The position numbers and the translations under genes were made by a program. From Algicella marina (GTDB taxonomy: Bacteria; Pseudomonadota; Alphaproteobacteria; Rhodobacterales; Rhodobacteraceae): 64,000 bases of DNA. Positions 26,083 through 35,403 of the stretch are shown piece by piece. The notes under the pieces are model-generated. The model had not been told where the DNA came from. It did not search any database and saw only the letters and a program-made list of their open reading frames with translations. The stretch is taken from positions 1,193,501 to 1,257,500 of the forward strand of contig NZ_CP046620.1 in NCBI RefSeq assembly GCF_009931615.1, given 5' to 3'. Within the stretch, counting starts at the first letter, position 1. Each line of letters starts with the position of its first letter.

Positions 26083-26985
26083 CTAAACATCAATATCCAC
26101 CAGCGCACCGCGCTTGCGGATCACCTGACCCGCCAAGGCACATCCAGCCAATGCTGCCGCCATGGGGTCGGCTCCGGCCAGATGCGCCGCCAGGAATCCG
26201 GCGTTGAAGCTGTCTCCCGCCGCCGTCGTGTCCACAGCATCACTGACGGTGTTCGGTGCATAACTCTGCGTTGTTTCGCCGGTTTGGATCAGCCCGCCGT
26301 CGGCGCCGTTCTTGACGACGACCATGCCGGCGCCGGCCTCGGCATAGCGCTGTGCCGTCGTCGCGATGTCGGCGTCACCGAAATGGCTGGCCTCGTCATC
26401 GAAAGACGGCAGCACGATGTCTGAATGACGTGCCGCTGCCATCACCGCTGCGCACATCTCTTCGCCGCTGGTCCAGAGCCGTGGGCGCAGGTTGGAGTCG
26501 AACGCGATCGTCGCGCCGCCAGCGCGGGCCTCGGCAACGGCTGCCAGCAGCGTTTCTCGCGCTGTTGCCGACAGTATCGCCAGCGTGATGCCTGAAAAGT
26601 AAACCAGCCCGGCATCGGCCAGCGCCGCGGTCAGCCTGCGCGGATCGTCGGCCAGCGTCCGCGCCGCGCTCCGGTCCCGCCAATAGGAAAAATGCCTTTC
26701 GGCGCCTTCCAGCTCGATCAGGTAAAGCCCGGCGTTGCGTTCCGGATGCCGCCAAACGTGGGTGGTGTCTATGCCGGAGGCCTGCATGAATGACTGCATC
26801 CTGTCGGAGGCAGTATCGCTGCCGATTGCAGTGACATAGGCCACCGTATCGCTTTGCGGCAGCGCCTTGCGCATGTACCAGGCGGTGTTGAAAGTGTCGC
26901 CGGCGAACTTGAGGCTGTAGGCCCCCTCCTCCGCTCTCGGTGCGATTTCGAGCATGCATTCGCCGATGGCGACAGTTCTTGTCAT
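26083..26985 (-). CDS. kdgK: 2-keto-3-deoxygluconate kinase, PfkB family
   Basis: 300-residue ribokinase-fold sugar kinase phosphorylating 2-keto-3-deoxygluconate to KDPG for Entner-Doudoroff cleavage. Motifs: N-terminal GECMLEIAPR and FAGDTFNTAWYM, the aromatic-rich lid region, and the C-terminal PfkB signature DTTAAGDSFNAGFLAAHLAG with the catalytic Asp of the AxGDSF motif. It overlaps the GntR stop codon by one base (TAATG), so they are translated together. Every other enzyme of the neighbouring uronate cluster ends at 2-keto-3-deoxygluconate, which fixes the substrate with good confidence. The KDPG aldolase is not in the window. Confidence 0.9.
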   Translation of the reverse strand: MTRTVAIGECMLEIAPRAEEGAYSLKFAGDTFNTAWYMRKALPQSDTVAYVTAIGSDTASDRMQSFMQASGIDTTHVWRHPERNAGLYLIELEGAERHFSYWRDRSAARTLADDPRRLTAALADAGLVYFSGITLAILSATARETLLAAVAEARAGGATIAFDSNLRPRLWTSGEEMCAAVMAAARHSDIVLPSFDDEASHFGDADIATTAQRYAEAGAGMVVVKNGADGGLIQTGETTQSYAPNTVSDAVDTTAAGDSFNAGFLAAHLAGADPMAAALAGCALAGQVIRKRGALVDIDV

Positions 26986-27683
26986 TAGTCTTCCTCGGCG
27001 AACCAGCTGTGATTTTCCTCGCGCAGATGCGCAATGATGGATTCGATACGGCCCAGATGCTCGCGCACGGCAGCCTCGGCCTTCATCTCGTCCTTTGCAC
27101 AGATAGCATCGAAGATCGCGTGATGGTCATCAAGAGCTGTTTGCGAGGCAAAGGCGAGTGAGAGGAAGCGGACACGGTCGGTATGGGCCTTCTTCTCGCG
27201 GATCACGTCCCAGCAGAACCCGAAGCCCAGTTGCTCGCAGATCAGTTGGTGGAACTCATCGTCCAGCGCGTGAAACCGGCTGCGATCGCCGGCATCCACG
27301 GCCTGCTTCTGTTTCTCAAGAAGTACCTGCAACGCGTTGAGATCGCTTTGGGAAAGGTCACGACAGGCGCGCCTTGCCGTCTCCACTTCCAGCGCCGTAC
27401 GGACGAAGCGGGCGCGGAAGATGTCGCGGGCGGAAATCAGGCTGACCGTGGTCGCCTTCTGCGGCCGGATCACCAGAAAACCCAGTTGCGAGAGCCGGAA
27501 GAATGCATCGCGCACCGGCTGCCGCGAAACACCCAGATGACGGGCGATTTCGGCTTCGGAGATCTTGGTGCCCGGCGGCATCTCCACCGACAGAACCTGT
27601 TCATAGATGGTATCGAACACCTGGTCCGCCACGGAAGGCCGGACAATGGGATCGAGCGATTTGAATTGGAGACTGTCCGCCAC
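26985..27683 (-). CDS. GntR-family (FadR/FCD) transcriptional regulator of the uronate cluster
   Basis: 232 residues from the GTG at 27683; the in-frame TTG-type start at 27740 would lie on the predicted -10 box. Winged helix at about 15-75 (VADQVFDTIYEQVLS, ISEAEIARHLGVSRQPVRDAFFRL), then an all-helical FCD ligand domain with FHALDDEFHQLICEQLG and metal-type His residues. FCD regulators such as UxuR and ExuR bind uronates or their products and are usually repressors released by ligand. It is divergent to uxaC and in one operon with kdgK, and a dyad over its own promoter suggests autoregulation. Confidence 0.88.
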   Translation of the reverse strand: MADSLQFKSLDPIVRPSVADQVFDTIYEQVLSVEMPPGTKISEAEIARHLGVSRQPVRDAFFRLSQLGFLVIRPQKATTVSLISARDIFRARFVRTALEVETARRACRDLSQSDLNALQVLLEKQKQAVDAGDRSRFHALDDEFHQLICEQLGFGFCWDVIREKKAHTDRVRFLSLAFASQTALDDHHAIFDAICAKDEMKAEAAVREHLGRIESIIAHLREENHSWFAEED

Positions 27684-27732
27684 GCCTTCGCCTTTCTTCT
27701 TTGCCTTATGTGTCGATTGACAGGGCCGGTAT

Positions 27733-27750
27733 GCTAACATATTAGTTGGC
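27733..27750. promoter_or_regulatory. Candidate GntR operator
   Basis: GCTAAC-ATATTA-GTTGGC is an 18-base dyad with one mismatch between arms, centred exactly on the -10 box of the gntR promoter. Its place between gntR and uxaC fits a site controlling both directions. Confidence 0.5.
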
Positions 27751-27767
27751 TAGTTACCGGATGTCAT
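27739..27767 (-). promoter_or_regulatory. gntR-kdgK promoter
   Basis: On the minus strand ATGACA (27762-27767), a 17-base spacer and TAATAT (27739-27744) closely match sigma-70 boxes. Transcription would start near 27732, about 50 bases before the GTG at 27683, which supports that start. Confidence 0.55.
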
Positions 27768-27825
27768 CCACTTTGTGATTTCCGTAAAAATAAAAACAAA
27801 ACAACACGGTAGGGAGACGTATTGT

Positions 27826-29232
27826 ATGCCTCGACTCGATGACGATCGCCTTTTTCCGCTGGAGTCGCGCAGCCGCGATCTGGCCCGGGCGCTCTATTCC
27901 GAGGTGCGTGACCTGCCGATCATCAGTCCCCATGGCCATACGGATCCGCGCTGGTATGCGGAGAACAAGGCTTTTGCCGACCCGGCGCAACTGTTCGTGA
28001 CGCCAGACCATTACGTCTTCCGTATGATGTTCTCGCAGGGCGTTTCGCTCGACAGTCTCGGCGTGCCGCGCGCTGACGGCACGGCGGCGGAAACCGATGG
28101 CCGCAAGATCTGGCGGGTGTTTGCGGAGAATTATCACCTGCTGCGAGCCACGCCGTCGCGCATGTGGATCGACCATGCATTTCAGGATGTCTTTGGCATC
28201 GAGGAGGATCTGGGTCCCGATACGGCAGATGCGATCTATGACCATATCGATGACTGCCTTGCGCGGGAAGAATTCCGCCCCCGCGCCCTGTTCGAGCGGT
28301 TCAACATCGAGGCGATCTCGACCACAGAAAGCGCGCTCGATCCCCTGCCGTGGCACCGGATGATGCGGGATTCTGGCTGGACCGGCAAGGTCGTCACAGC
28401 CTATCGCCCCGATGCGGTGGTGGACCCCGATTTCGAGGGCTTCGCGGCCAATGTCGCGCAACTGGGAGAGATCACCGGCGAGGATACCGCGACATGGGCC
28501 GGTTACCTGGCCGCGCATCGCAACCGCCGCGAATACTTCAAGACTTTCGGCGCCACCTCGTCCGATCATGGCCACCCGACGGCGCGGACGGAAAACCTTT
28601 CCGACGCCGAGACCGAAGCGCTGTTCGGCAAGGTGATGGCGGGTTCGGCCAGCGCGGATGAGCGTGATGCCTTCCGCGGCCAGATGCTGACCGAGATGGC
28701 GAAGATGAGCCGCGATGACGGGCTGGTATTGCAGATCCATCCGGGCGCCTTCCGCAACCATTCGCCGACAATGATGGCGCAATATGGTCGTGACAAGGGG
28801 TTCGACATCCCCTCGCCCACCGAATTCGTCCGCAACCTCCGGCCGCTGCTCGATGCCGCCGGCACGGACCCGAACCTGACGATCATCGTCTTCATGCTCG
28901 ACGAGACGACATTGTCGCGTGAACTGGCGCCGCTGGCCGGTGTCTATCCGGCGCTGAAGCTCGGCCCGCCATGGTGGTTCTTTGACAGTCCCGAAGGCAT
29001 GATGCGCTTCCGCCAGCTGACCACCGAGACGGCAGGCTTCTACAACACCGTCGGCTTCAACGACGATACCCGCGCGTTCTGTTCCATTCCCGCCCGGCAC
29101 GATGTCGCGCGGCGGGTGGATTGTTCGTATCTCGCAAATCTCGTCGCAACAGGGCGACTGGCGGAGCGGGATGCATTCGAGGTCGCCCACGACCTCGCGT
29201 ACCGGCTTGCAAAGCAAGCTTACCGGCTCTGA
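27826..29232 (+). CDS. uxaC: Uronate isomerase
   Basis: 468 residues, the usual UxaC length. It converts D-glucuronate to D-fructuronate and D-galacturonate to D-tagaturonate. Amidohydrolase-fold enzyme: the HxH metal motif is seen in [19 protein letters not shown] near residue 35, with AFRNHSP in the middle and [17 protein letters not shown] plus [19 protein letters not shown] near the C-terminus, all characteristic of UxaC. ATG at 27826 after GGGAGACG; 17 extra in-frame upstream codons lie in the AT-rich leader and were dropped. First gene of the divergent uronate operon running to 36584. Confidence 0.95.
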   Translation: MPRLDDDRLFPLESRSRDLARALYSEVRDLPIISPHGHTDPRWYAENKAFADPAQLFVTPDHYVFRMMFSQGVSLDSLGVPRADGTAAETDGRKIWRVFAENYHLLRATPSRMWIDHAFQDVFGIEEDLGPDTADAIYDHIDDCLAREEFRPRALFERFNIEAISTTESALDPLPWHRMMRDSGWTGKVVTAYRPDAVVDPDFEGFAANVAQLGEITGEDTATWAGYLAAHRNRREYFKTFGATSSDHGHPTARTENLSDAETEALFGKVMAGSASADERDAFRGQMLTEMAKMSRDDGLVLQIHPGAFRNHSPTMMAQYGRDKGFDIPSPTEFVRNLRPLLDAAGTDPNLTIIVFMLDETTLSRELAPLAGVYPALKLGPPWWFFDSPEGMMRFRQLTTETAGFYNTVGFNDDTRAFCSIPARHDVARRVDCSYLANLVATGRLAERDAFEVAHDLAYRLAKQAYRL

Positions 29233-29257
29233 GAGCCATTCCAGGGAGGAAAAAAAC

Positions 29258-30238
29258 ATGAAACTTCTGAAAACCACCTTCGCGGCGCTGATGGTCACAT
29301 CCGCGGCCGTCACGGCGGCGGCGGCGTGTGAAACCACGCTGCGCTCTTCCGATACCCATCCCGATGGCTACCCGACGGTCGAGGCCGTGAAGTACATCGG
29401 CGAGCAGCTGAAAGAGCAGACGGGCGACCGGCTGTGCATCGAGGTGTTCCACTCCGCCCAGCTCGGCGAGGAAAAGGATACGATCGAACAGACGCAGTTC
29501 GGCGTGATCGACATGAACCGCGTCTCGCTTGGCCCGTTCAACAACATCATCGAAGAGACGCAGATCCCGTCCCTGCCCTACATCTTCCGCTCGGTCGAGC
29601 ACATGCACACGGTGATGGACGGCGAAATCGGCCAGCAGATCCTCGACGCCTTCTCCGACCATGATCTTGTCGGCCTGGCCTTCTACGATGGCGGCTCGCG
29701 CAGCTTCTACAACTCCGAGAAGCCGATCAAATCCATGGACGATCTCGCAGGCATGAAGTTCCGCGTCATGCAGTCCGACATGTTCGTGGACATGGTCTCT
29801 GCCCTCGGTGCCAACGCAACGCCAATGCCTTACGGTGAGGTCTATTCCTCGATCCAGACCGGCGTGATCGACGGTGCGGAAAACAACTGGCCGTCCTACG
29901 ACAGCTCGGGCCATTTCGAGGTTGCCAAGTACTACACGCTCGATCAGCACCTGATCGTGCCGGAAGTTCTGGTGATGGCGAAATCCTCCTTCGAGAAACT
30001 CTCGGCGGAAGATCAGGAACTGATCAAGCAGATCGCCAAGGACTCCGTGCCCGTGATGCGTGAGCTCTGGGAAGCGCGTGAGAAGGAATCCGAAGCGCGC
30101 GTGCGCGAGGCGGGTGTCGAGATCGTGACCGACATCGACAAGACACCGTTTATCGAGGCGATGGCCCCGGTTTACGAGAAGTACGTCACATCCGACAAGC
30201 TGAAGGCCATGGTGGAAGCTATTCAGGCGACGGAATAA
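29258..30238 (+). CDS. TRAP transporter substrate-binding protein (DctP type)
   Basis: 326 residues with a Sec signal ([23 protein letters not shown]). ATG at 29258 after a strong GGGAGGAAAAAAAC site. Mature features of the DctP/SiaP family: [18 protein letters not shown], a mid-region [14 protein letters not shown], and [20 protein letters not shown] with the conserved Arg that grips the carboxylate of the ligand. By context (uxaC upstream, KduI/KduD/UxuAB downstream) the ligand is probably a uronate or unsaturated uronate. It lies 25 bases after uxaC and is followed by a terminator-like hairpin before the membrane subunits. Confidence 0.93.
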   Translation: MKLLKTTFAALMVTSAAVTAAAACETTLRSSDTHPDGYPTVEAVKYIGEQLKEQTGDRLCIEVFHSAQLGEEKDTIEQTQFGVIDMNRVSLGPFNNIIEETQIPSLPYIFRSVEHMHTVMDGEIGQQILDAFSDHDLVGLAFYDGGSRSFYNSEKPIKSMDDLAGMKFRVMQSDMFVDMVSALGANATPMPYGEVYSSIQTGVIDGAENNWPSYDSSGHFEVAKYYTLDQHLIVPEVLVMAKSSFEKLSAEDQELIKQIAKDSVPVMRELWEAREKESEARVREAGVEIVTDIDKTPFIEAMAPVYEKYVTSDKLKAMVEAIQATE

Positions 30239-30247
30239 TCCACCATC

Positions 30248-30284
30248 GCGGCCCGCGTGTCTCCTCTCGCGGGCCGCACTTTTT
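30248..30284 (+). terminator. Hairpin with U-tract between dctP- and dctQ-type genes
   Basis: GCGGCCCGCG (30248-30257) and CGCGGGCCGC (30268-30277) form a perfect 10-base stem with a 10-base loop, followed by ACTTTTT. This has the form of an intrinsic terminator; inside an operon it would act as a partial one, giving more binding protein than membrane subunits. Confidence 0.75.
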
Positions 30285-30300
30285 CCAAGGGAGCACGTAA

Positions 30301-30822
30301 GTGCAGAACACCATGAAATCCATCGCGGTAGGCATGTCGCTGACCGCGCGCATTGCGCTTTGGGCCGCGGGCACCGGGCTTGTGCTGATGACGGCGCTGA
30401 TCGCGGCGCAGGTCTTCTGGCGCTACGTTCTGAATGACAGCATATCGTGGACGGAGCCGGCCTCCGTCATGGTCATGGGCTGGTTCATCTTTCTGGGCGC
30501 TGCCGTCGGCATCCGCGAAGGCTATCATCTGTCATTCGACGTTTTGCTCTACGTGCTGCCGCACAAGGCCAAGATGGTACTCTACACGATCTCGGATGGT
30601 GTGGTGACCGCGTTTGGCTGCGGCATGATCTGGTTCGGCTGGCAACTGGCAGAGAAGACCTCCTCCAACGTTCTCCCATCACTTGGCATCTCCGGCGCGT
30701 TCGACTTCATCCCGCTCGTCGCCGGTGGATTTCTCATTGTAATCTTCTCGCTCGAACGTATCGCCCGCCGGCTTGCCGGCCTGCCGACTGCCCGTTTTGG
30801 CGACGATCCGGTCGAGGATTGA
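30301..30822 (+). CDS. TRAP transporter small membrane subunit (DctQ type)
   Basis: 173 residues from the GTG at 30301 (GGGAGCAC upstream); an ATG at 30313 is also possible. Four predicted helices: LTARIALWAAGTGLVLMTAL, SVMVMGWFIFLGAAVGIREG, YTISDGVVTAFGCGMIWFG and FIPLVAGGFLIVIFSLERI. The IREGYHLSFDVL motif between helices two and three is typical of DctQ. It couples the binding protein to the large permease subunit; its stop is one base from the next start. Confidence 0.92.
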   Translation: MQNTMKSIAVGMSLTARIALWAAGTGLVLMTALIAAQVFWRYVLNDSISWTEPASVMVMGWFIFLGAAVGIREGYHLSFDVLLYVLPHKAKMVLYTISDGVVTAFGCGMIWFGWQLAEKTSSNVLPSLGISGAFDFIPLVAGGFLIVIFSLERIARRLAGLPTARFGDDPVED

Positions 30823-30823
30823 A

Positions 30824-32104
30824 ATGGAACTCTACGTCCTCTTCGGAACCTTTGTCTTCCTGCTGCTGATCGGAACGCCGGTGGCCTTCTGCCTCGGCGT
30901 CTCCAGCTTCGCCACCATCCTCTACCTCGGCCTGCCGCCGGTGGTGGTGTTCCAGCGCCTGAACTCCGGCGTGTCGGTGTTCGCGCTGATGGCGATCCCT
31001 TTCTTCATCTACGCCGGTGACCTGATGGTCAGGGGCGATATCGCCCGCAGACTCGTGGCCCTCGCCGGGGCGATGGTCGGGCACATGCGCGGCGGCCTCG
31101 GGCAGGTCAACATCCTTGCATCCGTCATGTTCGGCGGCGTCTCCGGATCCGCTGCCGCCGATGCCTCCGCCGTCGGCGGCCTGATGGTGCCGCAGATGAA
31201 AGAGCGCGGCTACGGTGTGGACTACGCCGTCAACATCACTGTCGTCTCGTCGATCATCGCGCTGATGCTGCCACCCTCCCATAACATGATCATCTACTCG
31301 ATCTCCGCGGGCGGGCGCATCTCCATCGCCGATCTGTTCACCGCCGGCATCATCCCCGGTTTCCTGCTCGCCGTCTCACTGATGGTCGCCGCGTGGTTCG
31401 TGGCCAAGAAGCGTGGTTACCCGACCGAGAAGTTCCCCGGCCTTCAGGCCATGGGCGCCCTGTTCGTCAGCGCGGTGCCGGGCATCATCCTTGTCGCCAT
31501 CATCTTCGGCGGCGTCCGCTCCGGCATCTTCACCGCCTCGGAATCGTCCAACATCGCTGTCGTCTACGCGCTGCTCGTCACCTTCCTCGTCTATCGCTCG
31601 CTTTCATGGCACGATTTCGTGGAGGCGACTTTTGCGGCCGTGCGCACCACGGCGATGGTGCTGATGGTCATCGGCTGCGCTGCCGCCTTCGGCTGGCTTC
31701 TGGCCTACACCAAGGTTCCGGCCTCGATGGTGGCGCTCTTGCAGGGTGTGTCGGATAACCCGATTGTCATCCTCCTGCTGCTGAATGTCGTGCTGCTGAT
31801 CCTCGGCACCTTCATGGACATGTCGCCGCTGATCGTCATCACCACGCCGATCTTCCTGCCGGTGGCGCAGGCCTTCGGCGTCGATCCGGTTCATTTCGGC
31901 GTCATCCTGATCCTCAACCTCGGCATCGGTCTCTGCACGCCGCCGGTGGGCGCCGTGCTGTTCGTCGGCTGTGCCGTCGGCCGCATTCCCATATGGGAAG
32001 CGGTGCGCTCGATCTGGCCGTTCTACGGCGCCGCCTTCGCCACCCTGATGCTCGTCACCTATGTCCCGGCCCTTTCACTCTGGCTGCCATCCCTGTTTCG
32101 CTGA
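30824..32104 (+). CDS. TRAP transporter large permease subunit (DctM type)
   Basis: 426 residues with about 12 hydrophobic segments. Family strings: MAIPFFIYAGDLMVRGDIA, GGVSGSAAADASAVGGLMVP, LPPSHNMIIYSISAGG and DMSPLIVITTPIFLPVA. The last pair lies in the two inverted repeats that bind sodium in TRAP large subunits. ATG at 30824; the upstream in-frame codons to 30773 overlap dctQ and were dropped. With the DctP and DctQ proteins it forms a sodium-driven, binding-protein-dependent importer, here probably for uronates. Confidence 0.94.
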   Translation: MELYVLFGTFVFLLLIGTPVAFCLGVSSFATILYLGLPPVVVFQRLNSGVSVFALMAIPFFIYAGDLMVRGDIARRLVALAGAMVGHMRGGLGQVNILASVMFGGVSGSAAADASAVGGLMVPQMKERGYGVDYAVNITVVSSIIALMLPPSHNMIIYSISAGGRISIADLFTAGIIPGFLLAVSLMVAAWFVAKKRGYPTEKFPGLQAMGALFVSAVPGIILVAIIFGGVRSGIFTASESSNIAVVYALLVTFLVYRSLSWHDFVEATFAAVRTTAMVLMVIGCAAAFGWLLAYTKVPASMVALLQGVSDNPIVILLLLNVVLLILGTFMDMSPLIVITTPIFLPVAQAFGVDPVHFGVILILNLGIGLCTPPVGAVLFVGCAVGRIPIWEAVRSIWPFYGAAFATLMLVTYVPALSLWLPSLFR

Positions 32105-32113
32105 GGTAACACC

Positions 32114-32422
32114 ATGACAACATTCCCCGCCGTACCCGCCGACCCCGGCGTCACCCGCCAGGTGCTGGCCGACAGCCCCGAACTGATGGTCGTGGCCTTC
32201 ACCTTCGAGGCCGGCGCCGAGGGCAAGCTGCACAACCACGTCCACGTGCAGTCCACATACGTGGAGGCCGGGCGCTTCGTCTTCACCGTCGCCGGCGAGG
32301 AGCGCGAGGTCGGGCCGGGTGACAGTTTCGTCATCCCGTCCGATGCCATCCACGGCTGCCGCTGCCTGGAGCCGGGCAAACTGATCGACTGCTTCACGCC
32401 GCGCCGTGACGACTTTCTCTGA
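32114..32422 (+). CDS. kdgF: Cupin protein, KdgF-like
   Basis: 102-residue single-domain cupin. Motif 1 is LHNHVHVQSTYVEAGRFVF (metal His residues and Glu/Tyr) and motif 2 is PGDSFVIPSDAIHGCRCLE. KdgF proteins speed the ring opening of unsaturated monouronates released by pectate or alginate lyases, giving linear keto forms. Its position directly before KduI and KduD, which process the next steps, makes this the best reading. A general cupin of unknown role remains possible because cupin sequence alone does not give substrate. Confidence 0.78.
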   Translation: MTTFPAVPADPGVTRQVLADSPELMVVAFTFEAGAEGKLHNHVHVQSTYVEAGRFVFTVAGEEREVGPGDSFVIPSDAIHGCRCLEPGKLIDCFTPRRDDFL

Positions 32423-32433
32423 GAGGACCTGAC

Positions 32434-33258
32434 ATGTTGAAATCCGAAACCCGTTACGCCATCGACCCGGCCACCGCCAAGACGCTGGGCACTGACGATC
32501 TGCGCAAGCATTTCCATGTCGGCGATCTGTTTGCCGAGGGCGAGATCCGGCTGGTCTACAGCCATTACGACCGCCTGATCCTCGGCTCCGCCGTCCCCGG
32601 CAATGGCACCCTGACACTGAGCGAAATGCCAGAGACCGGCACGAAGACCTTTCTCGAGCGCCGCGAAATGGCGATCCTGAACATCGGCGAGACCGGCACG
32701 GCCAAGGTGGACGGCACGTCTTATGAGCTTGCCAAGGGCGAGGTGCTCTACATCGGCATGGGCGGCGGTGCGGTCGAATTCTCCGGCCCGGGCCGCTTCT
32801 ACCTCCTCTCCGCTCCGGCCCACCAGACCTATCCCACCACGCATATCCGCGAAGCGGACGCGCGCCGCGTCGAACTTGGTTCGCGCGATCAGGCGAACGA
32901 GCGGGTGATCATTCAGGTGTTGCACCCGGAAGTCTGCAAAAGCTGCCAGTTGCTGATGGGCTATACCCAGTTCCAGCCGGGTTCGCTGTGGAACACGATG
33001 CCCGCGCACCTGCACGACCGCCGGATGGAGGCCTACCTCTATTTCGACGTCGATGAAGGCCAGCGCGTCTTCCACTTCATGGGCGAGCCGTCCGAGACGC
33101 GGCACATCGTCATGGGCAACGAAGAGGCCGTGATTTCGCCGCCCTGGTCGATCCATTGCGGGGCGGGCACCGGCTCCTACACGTTCTGCTGGGCCATGGC
33201 CGGCGACAACGTCGATTTCACCGATATGGACATGGTGGCGATGGAGGATTTGCGGTGA
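32434..33258 (+). CDS. kduI: 5-dehydro-4-deoxy-D-glucuronate isomerase
   Basis: 274 residues (E. coli KduI 278). Converts 5-keto-4-deoxyuronate to 2,5-diketo-3-deoxygluconate. Bicupin fold; the zinc-site pattern is visible as MPAHLHDRRMEAYLYFD (H-x-H-x4-E) with a further His in PPWSIHCGAGT. The N-terminal YAIDPATAKTLGTDDLRKHF is typical of the family. It begins 11 bases after kdgF with GAGAGGACCTGAC upstream and overlaps kduD by four bases (GTGA). Confidence 0.95.
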   Translation: MLKSETRYAIDPATAKTLGTDDLRKHFHVGDLFAEGEIRLVYSHYDRLILGSAVPGNGTLTLSEMPETGTKTFLERREMAILNIGETGTAKVDGTSYELAKGEVLYIGMGGGAVEFSGPGRFYLLSAPAHQTYPTTHIREADARRVELGSRDQANERVIIQVLHPEVCKSCQLLMGYTQFQPGSLWNTMPAHLHDRRMEAYLYFDVDEGQRVFHFMGEPSETRHIVMGNEEAVISPPWSIHCGAGTGSYTFCWAMAGDNVDFTDMDMVAMEDLR

Positions 33259-33980
33259 ACCCCTTCTCGCTCGCAGGTCAGACGGCGTTGGTGACCGGCG
33301 CGAATACCGGCATCGGACAGGCGATCGCGCTCGCCATGGGGCGTGCAGGGGCGGAGGTAATCTGCGCCGGGCGGTCTTCCTGTGCCGAGACTGTGGCCGG
33401 GTTGGAAAACGGGCGCGAACTGACGCTCGATTTCTCCGATCCGATGGCGGCGAAAGACGTTTTCGCCGCCGAAAAAGTCGATATTCTGGTCAATAACGCC
33501 GGCATCATCCGCCGCGAGGACAGCGTCGATTTTTCCGAAGCCGATTGGGACGCGGTGATGGACGTGAACCTCAAGGCGGTGTTCTTCACCTGCCAGGCCT
33601 TCGCCAAGGCCGCGCTGCCGCGCGGCACCGGCAAGATCGTCAATATCGCGTCGCTGCTGTCGTTCCAGGGCGGCATTCGCGTGCCGTCCTACACCGCATC
33701 GAAACACGGCGTTGCCGGTCTGACGAAGATTTTCGCCAATGAATGGGCGGCACAGGGCATCAACGTCAACGCCATCGCCCCCGGCTACATTGCCACCAAC
33801 AACACCGAGGCGCTGCGCAACGACCCCGACCGCAACAAGGCCATCCTCGAACGCATTCCGGCGGGTCGCTGGGGCAAGGCCGACGACATCGCCGAGACGG
33901 CAGTGTTCCTGTCCTCACCTGCTGCCAATTACATTCACGGCGCCGTCCTCAACGTTGATGGAGGCTGGCTTGCCCGCTGA
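33255..33980 (+). CDS. kduD: 2-dehydro-3-deoxy-D-gluconate 5-dehydrogenase (SDR)
   Basis: 241-residue short-chain dehydrogenase. GTG start at 33255 with ATGGAGGAT upstream, overlapping the kduI stop. Seen: cofactor motif VTGANTGIGQAIA, structural NNAG (ILVNNAGIIRR), catalytic Ser in VNIASLLSFQGG and YTASKHG (Tyr-x3-Lys), plus the C-terminal GAVLNVDGGWLAR shared by KduD proteins. It reduces 2,5-diketo-3-deoxygluconate to 2-keto-3-deoxygluconate, the substrate of KdgK encoded in the same locus. Confidence 0.93.
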   Translation: MNPFSLAGQTALVTGANTGIGQAIALAMGRAGAEVICAGRSSCAETVAGLENGRELTLDFSDPMAAKDVFAAEKVDILVNNAGIIRREDSVDFSEADWDAVMDVNLKAVFFTCQAFAKAALPRGTGKIVNIASLLSFQGGIRVPSYTASKHGVAGLTKIFANEWAAQGINVNAIAPGYIATNNTEALRNDPDRNKAILERIPAGRWGKADDIAETAVFLSSPAANYIHGAVLNVDGGWLAR

Positions 33981-35403
33981 ACTCCCCCGCCTGTCCCGCA
34001 CCGCACCCCGCGCGGCGACGGGCATTGTCCATCTCGGCCTCGGCGCGTTCTTCCGCGCCCACGGTGCCGTCTATCTCGACGAGATCATGGCGGCACAGGG
34101 CGGAGACTGGGGCATCGTCGGCGTCAGTCTGAAAAGCCCGGGAACACGGGACAGGCTGGCGCCGCAGAATTGCGCCTACACCGCGCTTGAACTCGGGCCG
34201 GAGGGCCGCACCCCCCGTGTGATCGATTCCGTGGTCGAAGTGCTGGTCGCCCCCGAGGATCCCCAAGCGGTGCTGGACGTGATGGCCGCCGAGGGCACTC
34301 GGATCGTCACCCTGACGGTCACGGAAAAGGGCTATTGCCACAACCCGAGTTCCGGTTCGCTCAACCTCGAGCATCCCGATATCCGCCACGACCTGTCTGC
34401 CGCCCTGCCCGTTTCTGCGCCCGGCTACATCGTCCGAGCGCTGGAACTTCGTCGCGCCGCCGGCCTGCGCCCGTTCACGGTGATGACCTGCGACAACCTG
34501 CCGAACAACGGTCGCGTCCTGCGTGGTGTCGTGCTCGAACTTGCACGGCAGATTGACCCGGCACTGGGTGACTGGATTGCCGCCGAAGCCCGTTTCCCCT
34601 CCACCATGGTCGACAGGATCGTGCCCGCCACCAAGCCCGAGGATATCGCGGCGCTGGCGGAACTCACCGGTACGAACGATCAGGCTCCGGTGATGCATGA
34701 GCCGTTCCGCCAGTGGGTGGTCGAGGATGAATTCGTCGATGACAATCGCCCCGATCTCGCGGCCGTCGGCGTGCAGATGGTCGCGGATGTCACGGCCTTT
34801 GAGCATATGAAACTGCGGATGCTGAACGGCACCCATTCATCCCTTGCCTACCTCGGTTACCTCGCCGGCCACGAGACGATCGCCGACACCGCCGCCGATC
34901 CGGTGTTTGCCGATTTCGTCAAGCATCTCTGGGCCGCGGAAATCATCCCGGTCCTCACCCCACCGCCGGGCGAGGACCTGAATGCCTATGCCGACGCGCT
35001 GTTTCAGCGCTATGCCAACCCGGCGATCCGCCACCTGACATGGCAGATCGCGATGGACGGCAGCCAGAAACTGCCGCAGCGCATCCTCGGCACGCTCGCT
35101 GAAGCCCATGCCGCCGGCCGCGAAGCTCCGGGCCTGACGCTCGCCGTCGCCGGCTGGATGCGCTATGTCGGCGGCACCGATGAGAAGGGTGGAACCATCG
35201 ACGTCCGTGATCCGCTCGCAGACCGCCTGCACAGCCTGTCCAGTGCCGCTGCCACCCCGGCAGAGAAGGTCGCGGCGCTGCTGTCAGTACGCGAAATCTT
35301 CAGCGCCGAAATGGCCGAAGCGTTGCAACCGTCGCTTACACGGTCCTATGAAACCCTGGTGCAGAAGGGCGCCCGCGCAGCCGCCGCCGAGGTGACACCG
35401 TGA
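33970..35403 (+). CDS. uxuB: Fructuronate reductase / mannitol dehydrogenase family
   Basis: 477 residues from a TTG at 33970, five bases after GGAGG; an ATG at 33958 would add four residues and has no RBS. The end of kduD overlaps this start by 11 bases. N-terminal Rossmann region GIVHLGLGAFFRAHGAVYLD, middle ALRPFTVMTCDNLPNNG-like segment (TCDNLPNNG), and the catalytic motif HMKLRMLNGTHSSLAYLGYL with the K-x5-N-x2-H pattern of polyol dehydrogenases. Between uxaC and uxuA gene functions, fructuronate to mannonate reduction is the fitting step. Mannitol or tagaturonate activity cannot be excluded. Confidence 0.88.
   Translation: MPAELPRLSRTAPRAATGIVHLGLGAFFRAHGAVYLDEIMAAQGGDWGIVGVSLKSPGTRDRLAPQNCAYTALELGPEGRTPRVIDSVVEVLVAPEDPQAVLDVMAAEGTRIVTLTVTEKGYCHNPSSGSLNLEHPDIRHDLSAALPVSAPGYIVRALELRRAAGLRPFTVMTCDNLPNNGRVLRGVVLELARQIDPALGDWIAAEARFPSTMVDRIVPATKPEDIAALAELTGTNDQAPVMHEPFRQWVVEDEFVDDNRPDLAAVGVQMVADVTAFEHMKLRMLNGTHSSLAYLGYLAGHETIADTAADPVFADFVKHLWAAEIIPVLTPPPGEDLNAYADALFQRYANPAIRHLTWQIAMDGSQKLPQRILGTLAEAHAAGREAPGLTLAVAGWMRYVGGTDEKGGTIDVRDPLADRLHSLSSAAATPAEKVAALLSVREIFSAEMAEALQPSLTRSYETLVQKGARAAAAEVTP

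Noticed and set aside
27754-29337. 527-residue minus-strand frame over uxaC
   Set aside because: Antisense shadow; uxaC has complete isomerase motifs and normal length, and the antisense frame has none.
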